A stretch of 64,000 bases of DNA from Terribacillus aidingensis (GCF_900215625.1 NZ_OBEK01000001.1:992001-1056000), one strand, 5' to 3'. Shown: positions 45,984 to 53,896, counted from the first letter of the stretch. Notes: generated by a model not told the origin, from the sequence alone. Made by a program: numbers and translations.

Positions 45984-46400
45984 TTACGAATGATGACACG
46001 TCGGGCATAGTCCATAAAGCTCGAAAGCGTGTGTATGAATATGATAATCTGCGAGTTCTTCTGTGTAAACTGGCAGCGGGCATTTATCGAGCGGTTTGGT
46101 CAGCCCGCAGCTTTCGCAGACAAAATGATGATGATGGGTGCCGCTTTTACAAGCAATTTTGAACAGTTTTTCGCCGTTCTTTTCCCGTGACTCCAACAAT
46201 TCCAGCTGCTCAAACAGCCGGAGGTTTCGGTAAATTGTATCCAGGCTGATGCCTTGATAGCTTGTCTCCATAAATGCAAGAAGCGCTTTCGCACTGCGAT
46301 ACCCTTTGGCATGGACAAAATAGGAAAGAATGTCTGCACGTTTGTCGGTGTACTTGTGACCGTTCTTCTTTAAAATAGCAATACCTTCATCCACTTGCAT
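45984..46400 (-). CDS. zur: Fur-family zinc uptake regulator Zur
   Basis: A 138-aa Fur-family repressor. A winged-helix DNA-binding domain (about 1-80, with YRSAKALLAFMETSYQGISL and [15 protein letters not shown]) is followed by the metal-binding domain. That domain has a GTHHHHFVCESCG motif and a C-terminal CPTC, two CxxC pairs for the structural zinc. Being at the end of znuC-znuB behind Zur boxes, Zur rather than Fur or PerR is the natural call. ATG 46400 overlaps the znuB stop by one base. Confidence 0.93.
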   Translation of the reverse strand: MQVDEGIAILKKNGHKYTDKRADILSYFVHAKGYRSAKALLAFMETSYQGISLDTIYRNLRLFEQLELLESREKNGEKLFKIACKSGTHHHHFVCESCGLTKPLDKCPLPVYTEELADYHIHTHAFELYGLCPTCHHS

Positions 46401-47266
46401 CAAGATACCCCTTTCTGAAATGCACGATTCCGTTTTGTGATCAGCATGATCTTTTGTGCCAGAAAACTGAACAGAAGAATCAAAATGGACACTACAACAA
46501 TCGTACCTCCGGGCGGAATTTCGAAATAATAACCAGAAAACAAGCCGGCAATAACGGATGTTTCACCGAAAAGAATAGATAAGATAATTGTCTGCTTAAA
46601 GCCTTTTGCCAAACGGATAGCAGCTGCTACTGGAATAGTCATCATCGCTGAGACAAGTAACACGCCGACGATACGGATGCTGGCAGCTATTACTAAAGCA
46701 GTCAGCAGCATGAAGATAAAGTGGATCACACGTGCATGTAAGCCGCTCACACGAGCATGCTCTTCGTCAAAGGAGAGGACAAGCAGCTGTTTATACAAGA
46801 TACCGATGACAAGCAGTACAATCACGCTGATGACCAAGATGACGCGTAAATCTTCGCTGCTCACAGCTGATACAGAGCCAAACAAATAAGAGAATAAGTC
46901 AGTCGTGAACCCATTTGCCAAGGAAATAAATATAACACTCAGTCCGACCCCTCCGGAAAGAATAATCGGAATGGCGATTTCCTCGAAGTTACGAAACATA
47001 TTCCGAAGCTTCTCAATAAGTAAGGAAGCCAGAACAGAGAAACCGAGTCCTGCATAAAACGGTGACAGCACAGGTGTTGCCATCTTCTTCTCAAGCAGCA
47101 AACCAAATGCAATACCAGCCAAAGTAACATGTGATAAAGCATCAGCGATAAGGGAAAGCCTGCGAACAACGATAAAGCATCCTAAAAGCGGAGCAATTAA
47201 GCCGATTAGCAAGCCAGTATATAATGTATTACGTAAAAACTCGAATTGAAGAAAATCAGCAATCAT
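46400..47266 (-). CDS. znuB: zinc ABC transporter permease
   Basis: A 288-aa permease of the ABC-3 (metal ion) family with about eight segments. Conserved stretches are GCFIVVRRLSLIADALSHVTLAG (about 28-50) and MTIPVAAAIRLAKGFKQTI. With ZnuC it imports Zn2+ under zinc limitation; Zur at the end of the operon supports zinc over manganese. It overlaps znuC by 4 bases and zur by 1 base. A binding-protein gene (znuA) is not in this operon. Confidence 0.94.
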   Translation of the reverse strand: MIADFLQFEFLRNTLYTGLLIGLIAPLLGCFIVVRRLSLIADALSHVTLAGIAFGLLLEKKMATPVLSPFYAGLGFSVLASLLIEKLRNMFRNFEEIAIPIILSGGVGLSVIFISLANGFTTDLFSYLFGSVSAVSSEDLRVILVISVIVLLVIGILYKQLLVLSFDEEHARVSGLHARVIHFIFMLLTALVIAASIRIVGVLLVSAMMTIPVAAAIRLAKGFKQTIILSILFGETSVIAGLFSGYYFEIPPGGTIVVVSILILLFSFLAQKIMLITKRNRAFQKGVS

Positions 47267-47991
47267 GCTCGAATACCCCGCAATACATGGAAATCGGTTT
47301 CAGGAAGCGTGAAGTGCTCGGGACTGCCTTCGTATTGAACTTGCTGATCCAAATAAACGAGCTTGGAAGCATGCTGTGCAATGCCGGCAAGATCATGGGT
47401 AATCATGACTAATGTAAGCCCCGTCTCTTTATTCAAGCGATGCAGCAATTCGTAAAAACCTTTGACATTGGCATGGTCGATCCCGACAGTTGGTTCATCC
47501 AGAATAATTAATTCGGGCTGGCTAACAAGCGATCGTGCGATAAACACACGCTGCTGCTGTCCGCCAGACAAGCTGCTAATGTTCTGGTGCAAGTAATCTG
47601 ACATGTCCACTTGCGCTACTGCTTGCTTTACTGCTGCCCGATGTTTTGCAGTGAATCGTTTAAAATAACCGATCTTTGGCGTAAGACCCATTGAGACAAC
47701 CTCAAATACTGTTGCAGGAAAGGCTTTATTAAAGGAGGTCGCCTTTTGGGAAACGAAACTGACTTTATTCCAATCTTTAAAGGAAGATACCGACTCGCCG
47801 AAGAGCTCGATAGTGCCTTTGTTTGGCTGTAAAAGTCCAAGCGCCAATTTTATCAATGTTGTTTTTCCGCCGCCGTTTGGTCCAATCAAACCAAGGAAGT
47901 CGCCGCTTTTTACATCAAGTGAAACATCACGCAGAGCAGCTTTATTTTCATAAGAGAAATTAATATTGTTTATATGAAGGATAGATTCCAT
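47263..47991 (-). CDS. znuC: zinc ABC transporter ATP-binding protein
   Basis: The 242-aa ATPase of the zinc importer. Walker A is GPNGGGKTT (about 37-45), the signature is LSGGQQQR (about 141-148), Walker B is LIILDEP, and the switch His lies in VMITHDL. First gene of znuC-znuB-zur-tautomerase, about 45 bases downstream of two Zur boxes. Confidence 0.95.
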   Translation of the reverse strand: MESILHINNINFSYENKAALRDVSLDVKSGDFLGLIGPNGGGKTTLIKLALGLLQPNKGTIELFGESVSSFKDWNKVSFVSQKATSFNKAFPATVFEVVSMGLTPKIGYFKRFTAKHRAAVKQAVAQVDMSDYLHQNISSLSGGQQQRVFIARSLVSQPELIILDEPTVGIDHANVKGFYELLHRLNKETGLTLVMITHDLAGIAQHASKLVYLDQQVQYEGSPEHFTLPETDFHVLRGIRA

Positions 47992-48036
47992 TTTCTATCA
48001 CCTTTCTAATTCCGTACTTGTTCACAAGAGACTATT

Positions 48037-48057
48037 CTATCGTAATCATTTCGATTT
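48037..48057. promoter_or_regulatory. Zur box 1 in the znuC promoter
   Basis: CTATCGTAATCATTTCGATTT matches the Bacillus Zur consensus AAATCGTAATNATTACGATTT at 18 of 21 positions counting the free centre. On the minus strand it lies in a putative promoter, TTACAA-16-TAGAAT, so zinc-loaded Zur would block polymerase. Confidence 0.82.
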
Positions 48058-48059
48058 GT

Positions 48060-48080
48060 AAATCATAATCGTTTCGATTT
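48060..48080. promoter_or_regulatory. Zur box 2 in the znuC promoter
   Basis: AAATCATAATCGTTTCGATTT matches the same consensus at 18 of 21 positions. It starts 3 bases after box 1; centres are 23 bp apart, so two Zur dimers could sit side by side. Confidence 0.8.
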
Positions 48081-48150
48081 GTGTCATGGGAAGTGATGTA
48101 TTGCTAGCAATTGGTGATGCGGTAAGGCGTGGGGGATTCTTTAATGAAAT

Positions 48151-48185
48151 AAAAAAGTCCAATCTCATAAAGATTGGACTTTTCT
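48151..48185 (-). terminator. terminator of the marR/ABC-2 operon
   Basis: AAAGTCCAATCT pairs with AGATTGGACTTT around a 5-base loop. On the minus strand it is followed by TTTTTATTTC. The gap 48081-48150 shows no gene. Confidence 0.85.
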
Positions 48186-48192
48186 ATGACGC

Positions 48193-49260
48193 TTACACTT
48201 CTGCAGATTTTTTGTCTCTTGCAACATATTGTACTTGCTGTTTCTTCAGCATAACTGCTGCACAAGTTAATGCAAATGTAATAATCAAAATGAATAGAAG
48301 GTGAAGAATGTTTGCAGCTGCACCTTCTCCATTATAGATAAGCTGTGCAAATCCTTGTACCCCGTTTGATGCAGGGAGAATATTTCCTATAACATGAAAC
48401 ACAGGAGATAGCATGTCTACAGGAATAATATTGCCGGCAGTCATTAGCATGAACGGAATCATAGCAACGTTGAACAAAGCACCGGCATTGCCGAAGATAG
48501 CAAAGCTCATCTGTGTGAAACTGATGCAAGCAAACGCTACAAGCAGCTCAAATCCCCATAATTGCATGTAAGAGGCAGCTGTATCATTCGCAAGGGCATG
48601 AATGGTAACAATAATTGTTGGTACAACAACACCGATAATAGCCAGAAGCAGCTGTTTATTCCAGAAGACTTGCCACTTGCCGAATTTGCGGTTCAAAATT
48701 TGTGTGACGATATTAAATTGGATGTTCATTGTCATGAAAGCAATGAATACGATGAAACCTAACATCATTGGTACCATGGACGTAGCAAAGTTACGAATGG
48801 AATTTTCTTTAATAATATCTGCTTGTACATGGGAACCGCCGATAGAGGCAGTCATCTGTCGAGCTGCACTTTCAGCTGCTGATAAAGCAACCTGTGAATC
48901 GGCACTGTTCATATGAAATTCCAGAGAAGTATCCTCTTGTGCGGCTAAGTGCTTCGTGAATGCTTCCGGGATAACGATCATCATGGTGATGTCATTCGCA
49001 TCCAGCTGTTCTCGTGCATCCTTATAGGAGATAACTTCCGCAGAAAACGGTAAATTTGCCGTCATTTGTTCTGCAACTGAATCAGCCTGACTGCCGTCCT
49101 CATTTACTACAGCGACTTTCAGGCGGTCGAAGTGAGTCGTAGCATTGTGATAGCCAGTCAGCCAAATAATAGCAAATAGTAAAGGGACAATAATAGCAAA
49201 AGCGATTCCTACTTTTGTATTCGGGATTTTCATCATTTCCCGTAAAGGTTGTAAACGCAA
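48193..49260 (-). CDS. ABC-2 type membrane permease (YhgE/DUF3533-like)
   Basis: A 355-aa membrane protein with one N-terminal segment (about 17-37), a long extracytoplasmic domain (about 45-165), and five or six C-terminal segments. This is the YhgE/Pip and ABC-2 exporter layout. VAVVNEDGSQADSVA and TMMIVIPEAFTKHL are typical of the external domain. No ATPase gene is adjacent, so it may be an unpaired exporter or use another ATPase. It is the second gene after marR, and their gap holds an operator-like site. Confidence 0.82.
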   Translation of the reverse strand: MRLQPLREMMKIPNTKVGIAFAIIVPLLFAIIWLTGYHNATTHFDRLKVAVVNEDGSQADSVAEQMTANLPFSAEVISYKDAREQLDANDITMMIVIPEAFTKHLAAQEDTSLEFHMNSADSQVALSAAESAARQMTASIGGSHVQADIIKENSIRNFATSMVPMMLGFIVFIAFMTMNIQFNIVTQILNRKFGKWQVFWNKQLLLAIIGVVVPTIIVTIHALANDTAASYMQLWGFELLVAFACISFTQMSFAIFGNAGALFNVAMIPFMLMTAGNIIPVDMLSPVFHVIGNILPASNGVQGFAQLIYNGEGAAANILHLLFILIITFALTCAAVMLKKQQVQYVARDKKSAEV

Positions 49261-49286
49261 AATAAAACTCCTAACTATAATTTAAG

Positions 49287-49296
49287 TGCATGTGCA
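49287..49296. promoter_or_regulatory. MarR operator-like site between marR and the permease gene
   Basis: TGCATGTGCA occurs here between marR and the permease gene. The same 10-mer is found inverted in the marR promoter site at 49768-49779. The shared sequence suggests a second MarR binding site. Confidence 0.5.
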
Positions 49297-49314
49297 TGTA
49301 TTTAGCGAAAAAAA

Positions 49315-49737
49315 TCACTGCAAATTCTGATGCAGTTTTCGAATCAGAGTATGCAGCGTTTTTATATCTTCTTGATGAAAACCTTGATACGCGTTCGTTT
49401 CAATTTCGTCTACCTTTGGAATGATCTCGCAAACCAATTGCCGTCCTGCGTCTGTAATCAGCAAGCGGATAGCTCTCCGGTCGTGTGGATCATGCCTGCG
49501 GCTGACGAGGCCTTTCTTGACTAGCTTATCAACTATTTTGGTAACAGTCGTTTGCTCTCTTTCGGTCACATCAGCAAGTTCTTTCTGCGTGACATCATCT
49601 TGTTTGTCCAATTCAGCAACAAGAGAGAATTGTTCAGGTGTCAGTTCGAATTGCTGAAGCATGCGTGATGTTTCCCGCTTTAAGGACAAATAAGTTCGTG
49701 ATAAAAGAAGACCCAACTCGTCATTTCTCGTGTTCAT
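49315..49737 (-). CDS. MarR-family transcriptional regulator
   Basis: A 140-aa winged-helix regulator. The recognition region reads DVTQKELADVTEREQTTVTKIVDKLVKKGLVSRRHDPHDRRAIRL, the usual MarR pattern with D-x-R-D wing. It precedes the ABC-2 permease gene by 54 bases, so it probably represses itself and the exporter until a toxic ligand binds. AAGGAG precedes the ATG. Ligand unknown. Confidence 0.92.
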   Translation of the reverse strand: MNTRNDELGLLLSRTYLSLKRETSRMLQQFELTPEQFSLVAELDKQDDVTQKELADVTEREQTTVTKIVDKLVKKGLVSRRHDPHDRRAIRLLITDAGRQLVCEIIPKVDEIETNAYQGFHQEDIKTLHTLIRKLHQNLQ

Positions 49738-49767
49738 GGTCTGCTCCTTTCAGATAGCTCCATAAAG

Positions 49768-49779
49768 TTGCACATGCAA
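49768..49779. promoter_or_regulatory. MarR operator-like palindrome at the marR promoter
   Basis: TTGCACATGCAA is a 12-bp inverted repeat just downstream of the -10 of the marR promoter, an ideal place for autorepression. It shares the core TGCATGTGCA with the site at 49287-49296. Confidence 0.6.
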
Positions 49780-49781
49780 GT

Positions 49782-49810
49782 ATATTACTAGGTTGAAGTT
49801 ATTTCGTCAA
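49782..49810 (-). promoter_or_regulatory. SigA promoter of marR
   Basis: On the minus strand TTGACG (49805-49810) and TAATAT (49782-49787) are spaced by 17 bp, 45 bases before the marR start. Confidence 0.75.
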
Positions 49811-49837
49811 CAAAATCTTTTGATGCACAAGCAGCAA

Positions 49838-49867
49838 GAACGGACAACCATGACAGATTGTCCGTTC
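49838..49867 (-). terminator. terminator of the coat gene pair
   Basis: GAACGGACAA pairs with TTGTCCGTTC around a 10-base loop, downstream of the gene at 49873. T-richness on the minus side is weak. Confidence 0.65.
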
Positions 49868-49872
49868 GCTTT

Positions 49873-50196
49873 TCATGTATACGGCAGTTCTTGACGCGTT
49901 TGGCTGAACTGCTGGTAAGCTTGCTCTACTTTTTGCTGAGGGGCTTCTTCTAAGCTGTACCAGCCATGCTGAAACATGAGATTGTACAGATTGCGCTGCG
50001 CATCCTGGGTTTCCTTAAATATGCGAGCAACTGTCTCATACAATGACTGATTGCTCATTTCGTTTAACGCGGTACTATAAGATGCTGTCATGTATTTCTC
50101 TGTGGCCAGCAAATCGGTAATATGATCACGGTCGTTCATGTCTTGTGTCGTCGGTACAGGTGTTTGGGTATTCTGGACCTTTTGGCTCTCTGACAT
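49873..50196 (-). CDS. CotF-family spore coat protein (YraF-like)
   Basis: A 107-aa protein with a Gln/Thr-rich N-terminus and the CotF core (DRDHITDLLATEKYMTASYS, then RNLYNLMFQHGWYSLEEA). It resembles the small YraD/YraF coat proteins of B. subtilis. It follows the 79-aa coat-like gene by 12 bases with AAGGAGG before the ATG, as in the yraG-yraF pair. Confidence 0.85.
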   Translation of the reverse strand: MSESQKVQNTQTPVPTTQDMNDRDHITDLLATEKYMTASYSTALNEMSNQSLYETVARIFKETQDAQRNLYNLMFQHGWYSLEEAPQQKVEQAYQQFSQTRQELPYT

Positions 50197-50208
50197 CTTG
50201 TTACCTCC

Positions 50209-50448
50209 TTAATTGAGCGGTTTGGTTTTTAAATGCTCCAGCAGCATATCGTAATGACGCTGATGCATTTGACCAACAGTGTGCAATGCTTCCTGCGCAT
50301 CTGTCAGCTGCAATTCACTGGCAGCGTGCTGCGCTTTTTTAGCTGCATTCAAGTTCCAATTGAGCATATCACTTAAATACAGCAAATCTTTTCCTGAAAT
50401 CATTTCCGGCGGCTGGAGCATCACATCTTGCTTATTATCTAATGGCAC
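50209..50448 (-). CDS. small spore coat-associated protein (YraG-like)
   Basis: A 79-aa protein with a helical hairpin: ISGKDLLYLSDMLNWNLNAAKKAQHAA, then EALHTVGQMHQRHYDMLLEHL. This matches the YraG/YraE half that accompanies CotF-type proteins. GTG start with AAGGAGG 8 bases upstream. First gene of the coat pair. Confidence 0.8.
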   Translation of the reverse strand: MPLDNKQDVMLQPPEMISGKDLLYLSDMLNWNLNAAKKAQHAASELQLTDAQEALHTVGQMHQRHYDMLLEHLKTKPLN

Positions 50449-50559
50449 GAAAACCCCTCCTTTTTCCTATTTATCGTTCCCGATTTCCTGCTGATTATTC
50501 TGCACCCATGCAGCAGAGGACTATGCTAAAATAGCAGTATTAAGAGGAAGGAGATCTGT

Positions 50560-50919
50560 ATGTTCCGATTTTATTGGTATCCAAATTGCAGTACATGCAA
50601 AAACGCGAAAAAGTGGCTCGAGGAGAACCAAGTCCCTTATGAAGCAATACATATTGCAGAAACGCCGCCAAGTCCGGAAGAGCTGCAGAAAGCAGCGGAT
50701 AAAAGCGGCCTGCCATTGACGAAATTATTTAATACAAGTGGCAAAGTGTACCGCGAAGGCGGCTACAAAGACAAAATCAAAGAAGCGGATGATGCGCAGT
50801 TAAAAGCTTGGCTATCTGAGAATGGCATGCTAATCAAACGTCCGCTCCTCATCGGGGAAAGTCAAGCAGCTGTCGGCTTTAAACCAGAGGTATATACGTC
50901 TGTGACAGCAGCAAATTAA
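50560..50919 (+). CDS. yusI: Spx/MgsR/ArsC-family protein (YusI-like)
   Basis: A 119-aa thioredoxin-fold protein with CXXC at Cys10-Cys13 (PNCSTC) and the ArsC/Spx signature NGMLIKRPLLIG. It lacks the typical Spx RNA polymerase contact set as far as I can see, fitting the YusI group. An extended -10 (TGCTAAAAT, 50524-50532) lies upstream. It neighbours gcvH as in B. subtilis. Redox or arsenate-reductase-like function is not established. Confidence 0.88.
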   Translation: MFRFYWYPNCSTCKNAKKWLEENQVPYEAIHIAETPPSPEELQKAADKSGLPLTKLFNTSGKVYREGGYKDKIKEADDAQLKAWLSENGMLIKRPLLIGESQAAVGFKPEVYTSVTAAN

Positions 50920-51002
50920 GCTGAAACGGTGGTAATTTTAGTTATTAGCTTTTATAGTAAATATGTTAGCTATTCTTGTAGAAAATAGGTGGAGGAATTA
51001 TT

Positions 51003-51392
51003 ATGAGCAACTTACCGAAAGATCTTCGTTATACAGATGAACATGAATGGATCAAAAAAGAAGAAGGCAGCCAGTACCGCATTGGTATTACTGACTTCGC
51101 TCAAGATGAACTAGGCGACATCGTATTCGTCGAGCTTCCGTCGGTTGGTGACGAATTAAAAGCGGATGAGCCATTTGGCAGCGTGGAATCTGTCAAAACA
51201 GTTTCTGAACTGTATGCCCCGCTCAGCGGTAAAGTCGTATCTGTCAATGAGGACTTGGACAACAGCCCAGAATTCGTAAATGAATCCCCATATGAGAAAG
51301 CATGGATGATTGTAATAGAAGCAGACGATGAAGCAGCCTTTGAGCGTCTTCTTTCCACTGAAGAATATGAGGCAAAAATCAAAGAAGATTAA
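51003..51392 (+). CDS. gcvH: glycine cleavage system H protein
   Basis: Lipoyl carrier of the glycine cleavage complex, and in bacilli also the relay for lipoate to other enzymes. The 129-aa product has lipoylated Lys65 in [16 protein letters not shown], between beta-strands [14 protein letters not shown] and [15 protein letters not shown] precedes the ATG. The P/T subunit genes are not nearby, as in B. subtilis. Confidence 0.97.
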   Translation: MSNLPKDLRYTDEHEWIKKEEGSQYRIGITDFAQDELGDIVFVELPSVGDELKADEPFGSVESVKTVSELYAPLSGKVVSVNEDLDNSPEFVNESPYEKAWMIVIEADDEAAFERLLSTEEYEAKIKED

Positions 51393-51534
51393 TTTTTGGA
51401 GCCCTTGTTGATATCTGTTGGCAAGGGCGGCGGTTTCTGTTCATATAATATGGCAAGCGTCATTGCTAAGCTGCCTTTATTCGGAGCGCGGGCAAAGAAG
51501 CAATTAAATATCGATCAGAATAGGTGATGCCAAA

Positions 51535-51885
51535 ATGGGTGATGAGGAAAAAGTCATTATCGTAGAAGGACGTTCGGATAAAGAGCAGATAAGGAAGATC
51601 ATCGATGAGGAAGTGACAATTATCTGCACCAATGGCACGTTGGGAATCGAGCGGCTGGAGCAGCTGTTGTATGACTATGACTTAGATCACAAGGAAGTAT
51701 ATATTATGGTGGATGAGGATAGCGCCGGTCAGAAGCTGCGAAAACAGTTAGCCCGAGAGCTGCCGCATGCCCAGCATATTTACGTAGACAGAACCTATCG
51801 AGAGGTAGCGGCTACCCCGGCCCCCGAATTGGCCACAGCCCTGCTTAGCAGAAGTATCATGGTGCATCCATTCTTCCTCGTCTGA
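51535..51885 (+). CDS. yusF: TOPRIM-domain protein (YusF-like)
   Basis: A 116-aa single TOPRIM domain, as in small primase- or RNase M5-like proteins. The catalytic Glu is in VIIVEGRSDKEQI and the DxD is in IMVDEDSAGQKLRKQL. Ends with HIYVDRTYREVA and a short tail. AGGTGA precedes the ATG. Same position as yusF beside gcvH in B. subtilis. Function unknown; the fold suggests nucleic acid work. Confidence 0.87.
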   Translation: MGDEEKVIIVEGRSDKEQIRKIIDEEVTIICTNGTLGIERLEQLLYDYDLDHKEVYIMVDEDSAGQKLRKQLARELPHAQHIYVDRTYREVAATPAPELATALLSRSIMVHPFFLV

Positions 51886-51903
51886 AGAAAGAAGGGATGA
51901 ATT

Positions 51904-52203
51904 ATTAATATTGTCGAAACAGATGTCCAGTCCATAATCCAAGAGGGACAGGCAAGGATCTTCGTGCATACGCCATTTTGCGGCACCTGCCAGCTGGCTG
52001 AAAGAATGCTGCTGGCAGTAGAGGCGGTCATGAAAATGGAATATTATCATAAACTTAACGCCTCTTTGTTCCCGGACTTTATGCAGCAGCATCAAATTGA
52101 AAGTGTACCCTGTCTCATTACTTTCCAAGATGGCCAAGTAAAAGATAAGACATATGCCTTTCAGTCTGTACAGCATATGCTGGCAAAGACAATCAGCGAA
52201 TAA
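51904..52203 (+). CDS. yusE: thioredoxin-like protein (YusE-like), non-canonical or damaged start
   Basis: A thioredoxin-fold protein with FCGTCQLAERMLL (CXXC) and SVPCLITFQDGQV with the cis-Pro. Homology continues upstream of the first canonical start (GTG 51964): the frame encodes a helix and first strand (ETDVQSIIQEGQARIFVHTP) back to the TGA at 51898. No ATG, GTG or TTG lies in that stretch, but ATT 51904 is 7 bases after GAAGGG. Either ATT is used or a 1-base insertion near 51900 broke an ATG. The fold and position between yusF and yusD are clear. Confidence 0.65.
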   Translation: MNIVETDVQSIIQEGQARIFVHTPFCGTCQLAERMLLAVEAVMKMEYYHKLNASLFPDFMQQHQIESVPCLITFQDGQVKDKTYAFQSVQHMLAKTISE

Positions 52204-52234
52204 AACAGCTTTCTATTGCGGAAAGCTGTTTTTT
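52204..52234 (+). terminator. terminator after yusE
   Basis: AACAGCTTTC pairs with GAAAGCTGTT around a 7-base loop, with TTTTTTCTT after it. Confidence 0.85.
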
Positions 52235-52288
52235 CTTGCAGGAAAATAGGGTGTAAAGAGCCAAATACAGGTGGAGGAGGGATGCAGG

Positions 52289-52618
52289 ATGATCATTGAA
52301 CATTTGACGAAGCTAAAACGGCAAATTGAAGAGAGGGAAGATTTACTGCCGTTATGCAATGATAAACGGCTGAAGGTCTTCATTGACTGGGGTCATAACC
52401 ATTACGATTTGTATATTGATCGAAGCAGCCTCACAACGCCTGCTCCAAAGCCTTATGATTTGCTGCATATCCGAACGGATGAACAGACGGTGCAGCAACT
52501 GCTTATGGGTACGAAAAAACTGCGCAGTCTCCGGACCGAGCAAGCTGTCGATGGTGATTATCAGCATATTCTGCTAATGGAGGCGCTGCTGCTTCTTGGT
52601 GCAGAGAAAAGTCTGTAA
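52289..52618 (+). CDS. yusD: YusD-like hypothetical protein
   Basis: A 109-aa cytoplasmic protein. Visible features are an amphipathic N-terminal helix (IIEHLTKLKRQIEERED), a short strand pair (KVFIDWGHNHYDLYIDR), and YDLLHIRTDEQTVQQLLMG. I recognise no functional domain. The yusD name is by position between yusE and the met operon in B. subtilis plus length. GGAGG lies 8 bases before ATG 52289. Confidence 0.7.
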   Translation: MIIEHLTKLKRQIEEREDLLPLCNDKRLKVFIDWGHNHYDLYIDRSSLTTPAPKPYDLLHIRTDEQTVQQLLMGTKKLRSLRTEQAVDGDYQHILLMEALLLLGAEKSL

Positions 52619-52624
52619 AATATA

Positions 52625-52653
52625 TTGACAGAATTATTGACTAATGCTAAACT
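52625..52653 (+). promoter_or_regulatory. SigA promoter of the SAM riboswitch-met operon
   Basis: TTGACA (52625-52630) and TAAACT (52648-52653) are spaced by 17 bp. It gives a transcript beginning near 52660, just before the S-box. Confidence 0.8.
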
Positions 52654-52677
52654 CCAATTTAGCAATCATATACGAAA

Positions 52678-52838
52678 CTCTTATCCAGAGTGGCGGAGGG
52701 ACTGGCCCGATGAAGCCCGGCAACCACAGGTAATCCTGTATGGTGCCAATTCCTGCAGGGAAACCTGTGCAGATGAGAGAACAATTATTGACACGTAGGA
52801 AGCGTCTTTTTGTTCTCAAACAAAAAGACGCTTTTTTT
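52678..52838 (+). promoter_or_regulatory. S-box (SAM-I) riboswitch with terminator
   Basis: The aptamer spans 52678-52779. P1 is CTCTTATC / GATGAGAG; the core has AGAGTGGCGGAGGGACTGGC, CCGATGAAGCCCGGCAACC, and GGTGCCAATTCCTGCAG, all S-box hallmarks. The expression platform is a long terminator hairpin at 52800-52838 (AGCGTCTTTTTG / CAAAAAGACGCT, then eight T). When SAM binds, P1 forms and transcription stops before metN; low SAM lets the antiterminator form. Confidence 0.95.
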
Positions 52839-52873
52839 TATGCCTAGAAGCAACGTAGAAAGGAGGAGCGGAA

Positions 52874-53896
52874 TTGATCACAATCAAGAACCTCTCCAAG
52901 ACATATCGCACGAAAAAACAGAATATTACAGCAGTCGATCAACTCAATATGACGATTGATTCAGGTGAGATCTTCGGCGTTATCGGCTACAGCGGTGCTG
53001 GTAAAAGTACATTCGTACGCCTGCTGAACCGTCTCGAAGAACCGACTTCTGGTGAAATAATTATTGATGGCAAAGACATTGTTAAACAGAAAAAGAATGA
53101 ACTGCGGCTTGCCAGACAAGAAATCGGAATGATTTTCCAGCACTTTAACTTGCTTTGGTCCCGAACCGTGCACCAGAATATTGCTTTTCCATTGGAAATT
53201 GCTGGAGTGCCGAAGAAGGAACGAAAAGCGAAAGTAGACCATTTAATCGAGTTAGTTGGATTGAAAGGCCGGGAAAATGCTTATCCATCTCAACTGAGCG
53301 GCGGTCAAAAGCAGCGCGTCGGTATAGCCCGCGCCCTTGCGAACGACCCGAAAGTACTGCTTTGTGATGAAGCAACATCTGCACTAGATCCGGAAACAAC
53401 TGATTCTATCTTAGACCTGTTAGTAGACATCAACAAACGTCTAGGATTGACAATCATCCTTATTACACATGAAATGAACGTAATCAGTAAGATCTGTCAC
53501 CGTGTAGCCGTTATGGATACGGGTAAAGTTGTAGAAGAAGGGGATGCTGTGCATGTGTTCCAGAACCCGCAGCAGGCAGTCACGAAGCGTTTTGTGCAGC
53601 AGCTGGACGGAAGTGAAAAATACGAGTCCTTGTCTTCAGCAGTATTGAATGAGGGAACAGGAACAATTATTAAACTTTCTTTCTCAGGCGAGAATGTGAA
53701 TCAGACAATCGTCAGTCAGACTGCGAAACAATGTAATGTAGACATCAACATTCTGCAAGGTAACGTCCTTCAGACACAAAGCGGTGCAGTCGGCAGCTTA
53801 TTTTTACAGCTGGTAGGCAGTGAAACAGAAGTGGAGAAAGCACTGGACTTCATCCGCAGTGCAAATGTAAAAGCGGAGGTGCAGGAGCTTGTTTGA
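52874..53896 (+). CDS. metN: methionine ABC transporter ATP-binding protein
   Basis: The 340-aa ATPase of the methionine importer. Walker A is GYSGAGKST (about 38-46), the signature is LSGGQKQR (about 141-148), Walker B is VLLCDEATSALDP, with a C-terminal NIL regulatory domain (about 265-338) that binds methionine. TTG start follows AAAGGAGG. It overlaps metI by 8 bases. Controlled by the SAM riboswitch upstream. Confidence 0.96.
   Translation: MITIKNLSKTYRTKKQNITAVDQLNMTIDSGEIFGVIGYSGAGKSTFVRLLNRLEEPTSGEIIIDGKDIVKQKKNELRLARQEIGMIFQHFNLLWSRTVHQNIAFPLEIAGVPKKERKAKVDHLIELVGLKGRENAYPSQLSGGQKQRVGIARALANDPKVLLCDEATSALDPETTDSILDLLVDINKRLGLTIILITHEMNVISKICHRVAVMDTGKVVEEGDAVHVFQNPQQAVTKRFVQQLDGSEKYESLSSAVLNEGTGTIIKLSFSGENVNQTIVSQTAKQCNVDINILQGNVLQTQSGAVGSLFLQLVGSETEVEKALDFIRSANVKAEVQELV

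Noticed and set aside
51402-51429. GCCCTTG/CAAGGGC hairpin after gcvH as a terminator
   Set aside because: The stem is only 7 bp with a 14-base loop and no T-run follows, so read-through is likely.
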